Assembly (NCBI GenBank): GCA_028876335.1
Contig: JAGWSG010000134.1
Span: forward strand, 1 to 64,000
Direction: 5' to 3'
From: Acidobacteriota bacterium
GTDB taxonomy: Bacteria; Acidobacteriota; Terriglobia; Terriglobales; Acidobacteriaceae
DNA length: 64,000 nt
Positions 36,970-46,277 of the stretch are shown piece by piece (position 1 is the first letter of the stretch; every line of letters starts with the position of its first letter). The translations under genes and the position numbers were made by a program. The notes under the pieces were generated by a model, which worked only from the letters and a program-made list of their open reading frames with translations, was not told where the DNA came from and did not search any database.

Positions 36970-38739
36970 ATGCGAAAGTCTGATCGGCCTGCGGTTTTCT
37001 TTGTCCGGTCCCTGGTAGTGCTTCTTGCAGTCGTGGCCGGAGCGGGCACAATCGCATCGCCGCAGACCAAACTCCCCGCGTCAAAAACAGCCACTCAATC
37101 GAAAACCGGGACAGTAAACCAGAAGAGGCCAGCGGAGATTCATCCATTCCATTTTGAAAACATTCAGCCGCATTCCGGTGTGAATTTTGTTCTCAATAAC
37201 AGCATCAGTCCCTATCGTTACTCGATCGAAACGATGCTCGGCGGCGTCGCGCTCTTCGACTACAACAACGACGGACTGCTCGACATCTTCTTTACCAACG
37301 GAGCGGCGATTCCTTCGCTTGAAAAGACGGGGAAGCAATATGTAAACCGGCTCTACCGTAACAACGGAGACGGAACGTTTACCGATGTTACGGAGAAGGC
37401 AGGCCTGGCCGGCATCGGCTACTCGATGGGCGTTGCGGCCGCGGATTACGACAACGACGGGTACGTGGATCTTTATGTGACCGGGTACAACCGCAATCAG
37501 CTTTTTCACAATAACGGCAACGGCACATTTACAGACGTGACGGAAAAGGCCGGCGTCAGCGGGGTGATTCCCGGCTACGGCAAGGCCTGGGGCCAGACCG
37601 CCGGCTGGTTTGATTACAACAACGACGGGCGGCTGGACCTGCTGGTGATCAATTATCTCGATTACGACATTAAGACCGCGGCCCATTGCGAACAGTCCGG
37701 TGTGACTGCCTATTGCACTCCGCTCAGTTTCAAAGGAACGCCGAACATTCTGTATCGCAACAACGGCGATGGTACATTTACTGATGTCTCAAAGCAGTCC
37801 CACGTGGCGGACTTTGTGGGCAAGGGGATGGGTGTTTCGTTCGCGGACTACGACAATGATGGTTTTACCGATGTCTTCATCTCCAATGACACATTTCCAA
37901 ACTTTCTGCTGCACAACAACAGAGACGGGACATTTTCTGAAGTCGCGTTGCAGGCCTCTGTTGCGTACAACGGCTTTGGCAGTGTGGTTGCGGGAATGGG
38001 CACAGATTTTCGCGACATCGACGACGATGGCAAGCCGGACATTTTTCAGACGGCGATGTTCGGTGAAGGATATCCGGTATACAGAAATCTTGGGAACGGC
38101 GAGTTTCTTGACATGAGCGGTGCATCAAGACTCGCCGCTCAAACAACGCGGGTCACTGCCTGGGGCGCGGGCATTTTCGATTTCGACAACGATGGTCGGA
38201 AAGATCTCTTCACGGCAAACTCCGACATCCTTGATAACTCAATGGAAATCGCTCACCGGCCGTTCAAACTGCCCAGTGGAATTTTTCGCAATATAGGCAA
38301 TTTCACGTTCGATGATGAGAGCCGCTTTGCCGGTGAGGATTTTGCCGTACCGGAAGCCCACCGGGGGGCGGCCTTCGGCGATCTGAACAATGATGGCAAA
38401 GTGGATATCGTAGTCACCAACCTGAATGGTCCGCCGCAAATTCTGATGAATCACGCAAAGACCGCCAATCACTGGATCATTCTCAATCTTGTGGGAACAA
38501 AGTCCAACCGGGACGGACTAGGCACGAAGATCAAACTCACTACTGCCGCTGGAGTCCAATACAACCACGCCACAACGGCAGTGGGGTATAACTCGTCTAG
38601 TGATAAACGCGTGTACTTTGGGCTTGGTCTGGCGGACAAAATCCAAAGCATTGAGCTCGCGTGGCCCAGCGGCATAAAGCAGACACTGAAGGACGTGAAA
38701 GCCGATCAGATCCTGACCGTGACGGAAAGCACCAAGTAG
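36970..38739 (+). CDS. Secreted FG-GAP/VCBS repeat protein with ASPIC/UnbV C-terminal domain
   Basis: A 589-residue exported protein (start ATG 36970 chosen because a signal peptide, RSLVVLLAVVAGAGTIA, follows directly; in-frame ATGs at 36916 and 36844 exist). At least seven DxDxDGxxD calcium-type loops are visible, among them DYNNDGLLDIFF, DYDNDGYVDLYV, DYNNDGRLDLLV, DFDNDGRKDLFT and DLNNDGKVDIVV. They imply a beta-propeller of the integrin/FG-GAP type. The C-terminal part (DGLGTKIKLTTAAGVQYNHA onward, ending SIELAWPSGIKQTLKDV) is the ASPIC/UnbV domain. Such proteins are common in acidobacteria; the ligand is unknown. Confidence 0.9.
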   Translation: MRKSDRPAVFFVRSLVVLLAVVAGAGTIASPQTKLPASKTATQSKTGTVNQKRPAEIHPFHFENIQPHSGVNFVLNNSISPYRYSIETMLGGVALFDYNNDGLLDIFFTNGAAIPSLEKTGKQYVNRLYRNNGDGTFTDVTEKAGLAGIGYSMGVAAADYDNDGYVDLYVTGYNRNQLFHNNGNGTFTDVTEKAGVSGVIPGYGKAWGQTAGWFDYNNDGRLDLLVINYLDYDIKTAAHCEQSGVTAYCTPLSFKGTPNILYRNNGDGTFTDVSKQSHVADFVGKGMGVSFADYDNDGFTDVFISNDTFPNFLLHNNRDGTFSEVALQASVAYNGFGSVVAGMGTDFRDIDDDGKPDIFQTAMFGEGYPVYRNLGNGEFLDMSGASRLAAQTTRVTAWGAGIFDFDNDGRKDLFTANSDILDNSMEIAHRPFKLPSGIFRNIGNFTFDDESRFAGEDFAVPEAHRGAAFGDLNNDGKVDIVVTNLNGPPQILMNHAKTANHWIILNLVGTKSNRDGLGTKIKLTTAAGVQYNHATTAVGYNSSSDKRVYFGLGLADKIQSIELAWPSGIKQTLKDVKADQILTVTESTK

Positions 38740-38747
38740 ATCCGGGC

Positions 38748-41700
38748 TTATCGGGCTTCGGTCAGCGCATCCGTAGCTTTGCTCATCTTGGCAGTTCGTT
38801 CAAGTTTGTCCCAGTTAAAGGGCTTGCCGTCAATCGCACGCTTCAGCGTCTTGAAGAGCACGATGGAAAATACCTGGCGGTAAGCAAAGCGCTGCAGCCA
38901 GATATGGAAGAGCAGCCAGCCATCACCTTTATTGGCCGGATGCCTGCGCTCAAGTGAGAACGCGATTGTCGAGGTCACAAAGTCGATCAGCAGGAAGGTA
39001 AGGAAGTAGGCCAGCAGCTTCATGAAGCTCGCCGCAGACGCCGCCTCGGGGTGATAATGCCGATCGACCAGATACTGCACAATTCCGCCAAGGAACATGA
39101 GATCAATAAACGGCGAAACCAGAGGGAGCAGCATCTGAAAGATGAGGATGTTAGGCAGTGCGAACAGTCCCATGGCCTTGTTGCGCACAAAGGCGAGCCG
39201 ATGCTTCCAGACGGCCTGCAAAATGCCGAATGACCAGCGGAAGCGCTGCCGCATCAAACCCTTTGCATCGATAGGCGCTTCAGTGAAGGCCAGAGCCCTG
39301 TCTTCATACACCACACGATAGCGCTGCTCCAGCAAATTCATGGTAAGGTCGGCATCTTCCGCCACCGTATTCAAGGGGTAGCCGCCAGCCTTCTTGACTG
39401 GTGCAGTGCGCCACGCACCAATTGCGCCTGGCACCACAGTGACGACGTGGAAGAGATCCATTGCACGGCGTTCAAAGTTCTGGCTGGTGATGTATTCCAA
39501 CGCCTGCCACCGCGTCCACAGATTCACGCGGTTGCCCACTTTTGCGTTTCCGGCAACAGCACCGATACGAGCATCTTCAAAATGCGGAATCAGTTTCGAG
39601 ATCGCATCCGAAGCAATTACCGTGTCCGCATCAATGCCGACATAAAACTCTTCGTTCAAGTGTTCCAGTGCAAAGTTCAGCGCGGCTGCTTTGCCACCGT
39701 TTGGCTTGGTCAGCACTTCCACGCGTCCTTCGGCAATCTCGGCCCTGTAAGCCTCGCGTGCCACGCGAACCGTGTCGTCTTTTGATCCATCGTCAATCAC
39801 AATCACGCGCAGATGCGGGTAATCGGAATTCAACACGGAACGAACCGTGCGAACAATGACCTTCTCTTCGTTATATGCAGGAACAAGCACTGCCACCTGA
39901 GGCGCAAAGCCTTCCGAGGCATTGCGGTGGGGACGGCGCAATCGGTCGATGATGGCGAAAAGTCCTACGAGGACAAGTCGCGCGCTCATCAGAATGTCGC
40001 CGATAAAGAAGACGCCAACAATGAAAGTGCCGATCATTGAAAGCATTGAGAAGGCAATTGAATCAGGGATTGCGCGCACATACTGCCAGAATGTGAGCGC
40101 GGGCATGACCTGCGCCGTAGTTTTCCCCATCAGTGCGGAAACGGGAACAATCTTGTATCCGTGTGCACGGAGAGTGTCGATCAGAACAGGCAATGCCGCA
40201 ATTGTCGCGGAACGGTTTCCGCCGCCATCGTGCATCAGGATGATTGAGCCGCGGAGCTGCGGCCGCGTCTTCATCTCATTAAGCGTATCCAGCACCGTCT
40301 GCGTAATTTCCTGCGGCGACTTGTGGACACGCTCGTCCCAGTCATTCGTGTCAATTTTATTGCCGATGATAGTGAAGCCGAGTTGCTGCACATGGAAGAC
40401 CGGCGCGGCCTGATCGTCGGTGTCCGGCTCTTCGTCAATGTCGTACGGCGGTCTGAAGTAAAGTGGCTCAACGCCCAGCTTGCTGGCGAAGAGACGTTCC
40501 GTCAGTTTGACTTCCAGATCGAGCTGGCGCTGCGAGATTTCGCTGATGTCAGGATGCGTGTAGGTGTGATTGCCAATCTCATTCCCTTCACGCTCAACCC
40601 GTTGCATCAGCCCAATGTTTTCCTGGGCCTCATCGCCAATCATCATGAACGTAGCCTTCACGTTCTTCTGTTTCAAAATATCCAGGATCTTCGGCGTCCA
40701 ACGCGGATCGGGACCATCATCGAATGAAATTGCAACCTCATTGGGCTTATATCCGTAATATTCAACCGTGCAAGGGCGCGGATACACATCCATGTGCTCG
40801 TGGACGATGAGCTTCTTGCGGGGATCGGGTTCATCCGGATCGGCTTGTACAGTGCGCTTTCCGGGCTTTGGCAGGCCGGTTACGCGCAGAATATCCCCTT
40901 CGCCTTCCTGGTCCACCTCGTGACCCGGCTGAACGTTCCCAAGCGAAGTTAAGGCGGTCGGAAGCATGGGGCGATCCCAGATGCTCCACAGGGAACTGTC
41001 TTCAGACCCCAATCTCCACAGCGCAAAGGTTTGCAGCCCTAGCTCGCGCGCAGCACGCATTTCATTCAGCACAGTCACGCCGTCAAGGAACCAGACCACA
41101 TGCTTCTGGTTTGCGTCTTCATCAATGTATTCAAAGTGCGGATTCAGTGATGTCTGGTCCAGATCAAGATCGGCGTTCGCGTCAGAGGCGCGCTGCCACG
41201 CCTCCGACACAGTCAGATCCTCAGTGTTAACGACTTCAGGCTTTTCCGCTCGATGACCGCGTTTCGGCTTCTGCGGAATCGACAGGGTCCAGTCATATCC
41301 ATAACTACCCAGTGCACATATGAGCTTCTGCTTCGGGACAGCTTTCAAAGCCTTGGTTAGATTCGCAACGAACCATGCCTGGCTTGCAATAGGTCCAGGA
41401 TCGCTTTCGACCTCATGCTGGTCATAGTTCATCAGCACAAGTCCGTCGGCATTGGCGGCCATCTGCTTCAGTTGCGCAGCCGGTGTGGAGACCGGAACGT
41501 TGATGTAGAGGCGAAGATTGCGTTTTGAGAGACTCGCGTAAAGCTGCTGGATAAAAGTGAGGTAGTCGGGAACGGCGCTATCCGGAAGACTTTCAAAGTC
41601 CAATGAGATGCCGGGGTAAACCCAGTCACCCTTATCGGTGCGATACGTGGTGAGGAAGACAACGATCTCGTCAATCAGCTGAGTCCGCTGGTCAGCATTG

Positions 41701-42299
41701 GCCAGTACCTGTGAGAAGTTAGCATCCCATTTCTGCACAGAAGAGTCGAAATTGTCCAGGTGGGGAAAGACTTCAGTGTCTTCATGGGCCGCCGCAATCG
41801 CACGTTTGATCCGGTTCAGATCATCCGGGTCATGCACTGTGTTTCCATCAACGATGCGATAGCTTCTGTGGCTTTCGTTGTTGATTCCCAGAAGATGCGG
41901 GTTGGAACTCGTGGAATGAAGCCATGCGGGAAAGAGGATATCGATTTGATGAACGTGCTGCTTGAAGGACGAATAACTGGCTTCGTCATAGGGCACGTAA
42001 TAGGCGGCTCGCAGCCCTTCACCGCTGTTGAAGGGAATTTCGGAGGCTTTCCGTTGGGTTTTGCGATGACTTGGATGCACGGGGTGCCCATACCGCGTCA
42101 CAGCGGTGTTATCGCGGATTGCCCTGTAATTGTGTTTCGGTGACGGTAGCAGCAATTCGGGCAGCGGATTGCTGCGCAGCACATTGAAAATAAACCCGAT
42201 CAGCACCAGGGTAATGACAACGGCGGAAATATCAATCAAGCGACGAAGCCGCTTCCAGCGTTTGCGCTCAGGGTCGAAGAATATCTGATCTTCCGGCAT
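38748..42299 (-). CDS. Three-domain exopolysaccharide enzyme: GH18-like + NodB deacetylase + processive GT2
   Basis: A 1183-residue membrane protein. After one helix (residues 21-41) comes a GH18-like domain (about 95-445) with the catalytic-type motif LDFE (233-236). A NodB polysaccharide deacetylase domain (about 515-730) follows, with FDDGP (526-530), the metal-binding pair His578 and His582 in NHTYTHPD, RPPYD (616-620) and LMHDGGG. A helical linker (about 745-785) leads to a family 2 glycosyltransferase (about 800-1180) with DAD (890-892), EDADL (981-985) and QRFRW (1018-1022), plus C-terminal helices. This combines in one chain the activities of PgaB (deacetylase plus hydrolase) and PgaC (synthase). 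It likely makes and trims a partly deacetylated surface polysaccharide. Confidence 0.92.
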   Translation of the reverse strand: MPEDQIFFDPERKRWKRLRRLIDISAVVITLVLIGFIFNVLRSNPLPELLLPSPKHNYRAIRDNTAVTRYGHPVHPSHRKTQRKASEIPFNSGEGLRAAYYVPYDEASYSSFKQHVHQIDILFPAWLHSTSSNPHLLGINNESHRSYRIVDGNTVHDPDDLNRIKRAIAAAHEDTEVFPHLDNFDSSVQKWDANFSQVLANADQRTQLIDEIVVFLTTYRTDKGDWVYPGISLDFESLPDSAVPDYLTFIQQLYASLSKRNLRLYINVPVSTPAAQLKQMAANADGLVLMNYDQHEVESDPGPIASQAWFVANLTKALKAVPKQKLICALGSYGYDWTLSIPQKPKRGHRAEKPEVVNTEDLTVSEAWQRASDANADLDLDQTSLNPHFEYIDEDANQKHVVWFLDGVTVLNEMRAARELGLQTFALWRLGSEDSSLWSIWDRPMLPTALTSLGNVQPGHEVDQEGEGDILRVTGLPKPGKRTVQADPDEPDPRKKLIVHEHMDVYPRPCTVEYYGYKPNEVAISFDDGPDPRWTPKILDILKQKNVKATFMMIGDEAQENIGLMQRVEREGNEIGNHTYTHPDISEISQRQLDLEVKLTERLFASKLGVEPLYFRPPYDIDEEPDTDDQAAPVFHVQQLGFTIIGNKIDTNDWDERVHKSPQEITQTVLDTLNEMKTRPQLRGSIILMHDGGGNRSATIAALPVLIDTLRAHGYKIVPVSALMGKTTAQVMPALTFWQYVRAIPDSIAFSMLSMIGTFIVGVFFIGDILMSARLVLVGLFAIIDRLRRPHRNASEGFAPQVAVLVPAYNEEKVIVRTVRSVLNSDYPHLRVIVIDDGSKDDTVRVAREAYRAEIAEGRVEVLTKPNGGKAAALNFALEHLNEEFYVGIDADTVIASDAISKLIPHFEDARIGAVAGNAKVGNRVNLWTRWQALEYITSQNFERRAMDLFHVVTVVPGAIGAWRTAPVKKAGGYPLNTVAEDADLTMNLLEQRYRVVYEDRALAFTEAPIDAKGLMRQRFRWSFGILQAVWKHRLAFVRNKAMGLFALPNILIFQMLLPLVSPFIDLMFLGGIVQYLVDRHYHPEAASAASFMKLLAYFLTFLLIDFVTSTIAFSLERRHPANKGDGWLLFHIWLQRFAYRQVFSIVLFKTLKRAIDGKPFNWDKLERTAKMSKATDALTEAR

Positions 42300-42337
42300 C
42301 GTTTTACAATGATCCCACGCAAGAGACTATTGCGGGA

Positions 42338-43792
42338 ATGGTATACAGTTTGAATCGTATGGAAGCAGAGGCGTCGAGTCAATTTCAAGAGACTCCCTTG
42401 CTACGCTGGCGCCTTGTCGATTGGGTAATCCTATGGGCTGCAGTTGTTTGCGGCTTGCTGTTGCGCCTTTGGTTTCTTAAATCAATCTTCGCAGCCAATG
42501 GCGATACCCTCATCTACGGCGATATAGCTGCAAACCTGCTTACCAGGGGAAAGTACGCGGTCACCAGTTTGGATGGAGTGTTGCACTCCACTCTGATTCG
42601 CCTGCCCGGCTATCCATACTTCCTGGCGCTCTGCTTCTCGATTTTCGGCAAGGGCAACTACGTCGCGGTTGCGTTCGTTCAGATCGTGCTCGATCTTCTT
42701 ACGGCCCTGCTGATTGGCGATACCGCACGGCGGCTGGCGCCGCCTCCGATGCGCCGCATCGCGCTTCAGGGCACAGTCTGGCTTGCGATGGTTTGCCCTT
42801 TCACCGCTGCTTATGCGGTGATCCCACTTACGGAAGGGCCAACGCTGTTTTCGATAGCCCTGGCAATGTGGGCCGCGACTTGCCTTGCTCAAAAGCCACG
42901 TTGGACTTCGGCGCTTACTCTTACTCTTGCTCTCGTGTGGGCCGCATTACTTCGCCCGGACGGAGTACTGATCTCTGTGGTTCTGGTGCCGGCGCTGCTC
43001 CTGCAGTTGAAGGGCAACTTCACCCCCAAAGTGCTGCGCATTGTTACCGTCAGCATTGTGTTGGGTGTGATTCCGTTTGTTGCATGGACCTGGCGCAACT
43101 TCGAGATCTTCCATGTATTTCAGCCGCTGGTGCCAAAGTCTGCAACGGATCCCGGAGAGCCGGTGTATGGAGGGTGGGAGCGTTGGGTGAAGACCTGGAG
43201 TCTGGACTTTGCAACTACGTATTCAATTTATTGGGAGGTGCAAGGGGAAAAGCTCGACATCGACCTGCTGCCGTCCCGCGCATTCGACTCGGATGCACAA
43301 TACCGCCGAACGCAGGCTCTTGTCGATGCATACAATGCGGGAGGTTATTCGCTCAATGCATCCCTTGATGCGGGCTTTGCGAAACTCGCCGCCAATCGTA
43401 TCGCGGCCCATCCGCTGCGCTATTACGTACTGCTGCCGTTGGGACGTGTTGCGGACATGTGGTTTCGGCCGCGTGTCGACAATCTCAATATCGATCTGGA
43501 CTGGTGGGTGTATGAGAACCACCCGCACGAGACGATCTTGAGCTGGAGCTATGCACTGCTCAATGTGCTGTATCTTGCAGCTGGAATCGCGGGGATGTTC
43601 CTGCGCCCGCGCTTTTGGAAAGCAATGCTCGCATACTTCCTTCTGCGCAGCGCCCTGCTGGCCACCGTGGCAGCGCCGGAAACGCGCTACACGCTCGAGT
43701 GCTTTCCGATGCTGTTCCTTTTGGGCGGGCTAGCGATTGCACACCGGTGGATGAAGATGCGTACAGCCATCTCAGCTCAGCGAACGATGTAA
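42338..43792 (+). CDS. ArnT/PMT-like (GT39-type) membrane glycosyltransferase
   Basis: A 484-residue polytopic protein with about ten helices (DWVILWAAVVCGLLLRLWF, then many more). The pattern suits GT-C glycosyltransferases that use lipid-linked sugars: a first loop with acidic residues (NGDTLIYGDIAANLL) and a C-terminal region after the last helices. Starts at ATG 42338 (an ATG at 42359 is possible) and is divergent from the exopolysaccharide gene by about 38 bases. The two probably serve surface glycan synthesis together. Its stop overlaps the convergent LolA-like gene by 16 bases. The substrate is unknown. Confidence 0.8.
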   Translation: MVYSLNRMEAEASSQFQETPLLRWRLVDWVILWAAVVCGLLLRLWFLKSIFAANGDTLIYGDIAANLLTRGKYAVTSLDGVLHSTLIRLPGYPYFLALCFSIFGKGNYVAVAFVQIVLDLLTALLIGDTARRLAPPPMRRIALQGTVWLAMVCPFTAAYAVIPLTEGPTLFSIALAMWAATCLAQKPRWTSALTLTLALVWAALLRPDGVLISVVLVPALLLQLKGNFTPKVLRIVTVSIVLGVIPFVAWTWRNFEIFHVFQPLVPKSATDPGEPVYGGWERWVKTWSLDFATTYSIYWEVQGEKLDIDLLPSRAFDSDAQYRRTQALVDAYNAGGYSLNASLDAGFAKLAANRIAAHPLRYYVLLPLGRVADMWFRPRVDNLNIDLDWWVYENHPHETILSWSYALLNVLYLAAGIAGMFLRPRFWKAMLAYFLLRSALLATVAAPETRYTLECFPMLFLLGGLAIAHRWMKMRTAISAQRTM

Positions 43793-44475
43793 TGTGTCTT
43801 GCTGTCTGTCGGCAGTTTGAACGCATCCGATGGCAACGAGTGATTCATCTTTATGTTGAAGTACACGCTGACGCGATACTGTCCCGCACCTTCGTCGAAG
43901 ATCTGCTTCAGGCTGATGCCACGATCCAAATCCATCCAAAGAGTCACTTTTGGAAGGTTCTTTCGTATTGCGGGGTCTTTGGGGACCAACTCAAGCTTCT
44001 CTGTCTTTACTCCGTCCAGCGTTTCAGAACCTAGATCTCTGATGTCCCATTTCTCAGCCAGTTCTTTGCCGCTTGCTCCAAACCCAAGACCAAACCAATT
44101 CTCATATTGGCTCAACTTGGTCAGCGTCGTTACCTGGTTCGTGAGCTTTTCATACATGCGAATGGCGCCGTTCTGGCAACAGACCACGACTTTCGGTACG
44201 GATTTCCCGTTTACTTCGTCAATGTGCAGTCCCATTTGAAAGTGGTCGCTCTTGCGATCGAAATAGACGGTCCCCTTCTGGACATCTTTGTCAGGAATGG
44301 GATCGGTAACGTAGGAGTCGAACTCAAAGTCTGCTGAGAAAGTATGAAAATTCGCAGCGGCGACATCCAATTTTTGCAGAACCTGCTTTACATCGTCGGC
44401 AGCCTGCGCGTGGCGCGCAACCGCCAGCAAAGCCGTACATCCCAGCGCGATCGTCAGGAATCTGCGCAAATACAT
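43777..44475 (-). CDS. LolA-like outer-membrane lipoprotein carrier family protein
   Basis: A 232-residue exported protein starting at ATG 44475 (GAGGTGAAGAGA just upstream); a start at 44535 is possible but gives a poor N-terminus. Signal peptide LRRFLTIALGCTALLAVARHAQA. The mature part has the LolA/LolB fold pattern: VKQVLQKLDVAAANFHTFSA, FDRKSDHFQMGLHI, and a late VTLWMDLDRGISLKQIFDEG. It could carry lipoproteins or another hydrophobic cargo across the periplasm. It is the last gene of the ndh-serS-hypothetical run. Confidence 0.82.
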   Translation of the reverse strand: MYLRRFLTIALGCTALLAVARHAQAADDVKQVLQKLDVAAANFHTFSADFEFDSYVTDPIPDKDVQKGTVYFDRKSDHFQMGLHIDEVNGKSVPKVVVCCQNGAIRMYEKLTNQVTTLTKLSQYENWFGLGFGASGKELAEKWDIRDLGSETLDGVKTEKLELVPKDPAIRKNLPKVTLWMDLDRGISLKQIFDEGAGQYRVSVYFNIKMNHSLPSDAFKLPTDSKTHYIVR

Positions 44476-44559
44476 TCTCTTCACCTCTGCTTTAACCCAA
44501 AACCGGCGCTCTGGTTGCGGTGCTGCTTTTCGCATGCGTCCTGCGAAGTATCGAGTTTG

Positions 44560-44928
44560 CTATCGATGCGCCCAGATCTTCCAGACAAGCTTTCCGTCGC
44601 TGTCGGTTGCCGTTTCCCAGCGATCCACTGAAACCGCATCTCCCGTTACCGGCTCGATGGCCTTTCGCAACAGCTTGCGCGTTTCCTGCACGCCGGCGCC
44701 CTCGGGAATCGCTACATCCGATGCGTGCAGCGAGACGATCATGCCATGTCCGCTGCTGACTACCTGGATTGGATGCTGGGGCCCGGCCATACGGCTGGGT
44801 TTTGCGCCGTAATCCCAAACCCACGGCGTGACAAAGATAAACACCAGAATCAGTGTCACCATCACGTCGTAGTGAAAACTGCCGCGAGGGTAGGTCCAGT
44901 AGAAATAACTTTTGAGTGTCTTATTCAT
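44560..44928 (-). CDS. Small single-helix membrane protein of unknown function
   Basis: A 122-residue protein starting at ATG 44928 with AGGG 6 bases upstream. One transmembrane helix (YDVMVTLILVFIFVTPWVWDY, about residues 20-40) divides a short cytoplasmic start (KTLKSYFYWTYPRGSFHYD) from a periplasmic part. That part has ASDVAIPEGAGVQETRKLLR and a Trp-rich end. It follows serS by 7 bases and precedes the LolA-like gene by about 84 bases. I do not recognise a family; the context suggests an envelope role with the LolA-like protein. Confidence 0.72.
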   Translation of the reverse strand: MNKTLKSYFYWTYPRGSFHYDVMVTLILVFIFVTPWVWDYGAKPSRMAGPQHPIQVVSSGHGMIVSLHASDVAIPEGAGVQETRKLLRKAIEPVTGDAVSVDRWETATDSDGKLVWKIWAHR

Positions 44929-44935
44929 TGCAACC

Positions 44936-46264
44936 CTACTTTGAAATTGCTTCCAGGCCGCCCATGTAAGGCTTCAGCGCCTCTGGAATTCTTACGGAAC
45001 CATCTGCCTGCTGATAGTTCTCGAGAATTGCCAGCCATGTGCGTCCAACGGCGAGCCCGCTGCCGTTCAGCGTGTGGACAAATTCATTCTTGGCCTTCAG
45101 GCCGCCTGGTTTGAAGCGGATATTCGCACGCCGTGCCTGGAATGATTCGAAGTTCGAGCAAGATGAAATTTCGCGATATACCTGCTGACCGGGCAGCCAC
45201 ACTTCCAGGTCGAACGTCTTGGCGGAGGAGAAGCCTGTGTCGCCGGTGCAGAGAAGCATCCGGCGGTAGGGGAACTCCAGCGCTTCAAGAATCTCTTCCG
45301 CGTTGCGCGTCAGCTTTTCGTGTTCGGCGTCGCTGTCTTCCGGCTTGGTGAACTTTACCAACTCCACCTTTTGAAACTGGTGCTGGCGGATGATGCCGCG
45401 TGTGTCCTTGCCTGCCGCACCGGCTTCTGCACGGAAGCATGGCGTGTAGGCCGTCAGACAGATGGGTAGGCGCGCTTCCTCCAGAATCTCATCGCGATAG
45501 AGATTCGTTACCGGCACTTCCGCAGTAGGGATCAGCCAATGATCGTTGTCTTTGTATGCACCAGCTGCAGCGCTCTCGGCGTCGGCATCCGAGCAACGGA
45601 ACAGATCATCGGCGAACTTCGGCAACTGGCCGGTTCCATACAAGCTCTTGGAATTCACCATGAACGGCGGAAGCACCTCGGTGTAGCCGTGCTGCTGCGT
45701 GTGCATGTCGAGCATAAAGCTGATAAGAGCCCGCTCCAGGCGGGCACCCGCGCCCATGTAGACCGCGAACCGAGCGCCACTCAGCTTGGCTGCGCGCTCC
45801 AGATCCAGAATTCCCAGGCCCTCGCCAATTTCCCAGTGCGGCTTTGGCTCAAAATCGAAATTACGCTTTGTGCCCCATGTCTTTATAACGACGTTATCCG
45901 CCTCGGAAGTCCCCGCGGGCACCTCGTCGCGCGTAAGGTTCGGCACGCGGGCCAGCGACTGGCGCAATTCCTCGTCAAGAGCGGTGGCAGCCGTGTCCAA
46001 CTCGTCCAGCTTATCTTTAAGCGCGCGGGTTTCATCCATCACCGCGGCGGCTTCGTCGTTCTTGCCGGCCTTCTTGAGGGCGCCCACCTGCTGCGATAGC
46101 TCATTACGCCGGGCTTTCAGTTGTTCGGCTTGTGTAATCGCCTCGCGGCGGCGCTGGTCAAGTGAGTGGAAGTTCCCCAGCAGCGCCTCAGGGTCCGCCC
46201 CGCGCGCACGCAACTTTTCTTCCACTTTTCCGAGGTTCCCCCGGACGAAATTCAGGTCAAGCAT
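44936..46264 (-). CDS. serS: Seryl-tRNA synthetase
   Basis: A 442-residue class II synthetase that charges tRNA(Ser). The N-terminal coiled-coil arm ([20 protein letters not shown]) follows [10 protein letters not shown]. Motif 2 is [20 protein letters not shown] and motif 3 contains [23 protein letters not shown] 46264 gives the standard start; longer in-frame extensions lack support. It follows ndh by 13 bases and precedes the small membrane-protein gene by 7 bases, so it is part of a four-gene minus-strand unit. Confidence 0.96.
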   Translation of the reverse strand: MLDLNFVRGNLGKVEEKLRARGADPEALLGNFHSLDQRRREAITQAEQLKARRNELSQQVGALKKAGKNDEAAAVMDETRALKDKLDELDTAATALDEELRQSLARVPNLTRDEVPAGTSEADNVVIKTWGTKRNFDFEPKPHWEIGEGLGILDLERAAKLSGARFAVYMGAGARLERALISFMLDMHTQQHGYTEVLPPFMVNSKSLYGTGQLPKFADDLFRCSDADAESAAAGAYKDNDHWLIPTAEVPVTNLYRDEILEEARLPICLTAYTPCFRAEAGAAGKDTRGIIRQHQFQKVELVKFTKPEDSDAEHEKLTRNAEEILEALEFPYRRMLLCTGDTGFSSAKTFDLEVWLPGQQVYREISSCSNFESFQARRANIRFKPGGLKAKNEFVHTLNGSGLAVGRTWLAILENYQQADGSVRIPEALKPYMGGLEAISK

Positions 46265-46277
46265 GACTCTTATCAGT

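Noticed and set aside
37250-38450. Repeated GACTACAACAACGACGG-like strings, checked as a possible CRISPR or satellite
   Set aside because: They encode the calcium-type DxDxDGxxD loops of the FG-GAP propeller at irregular spacing.
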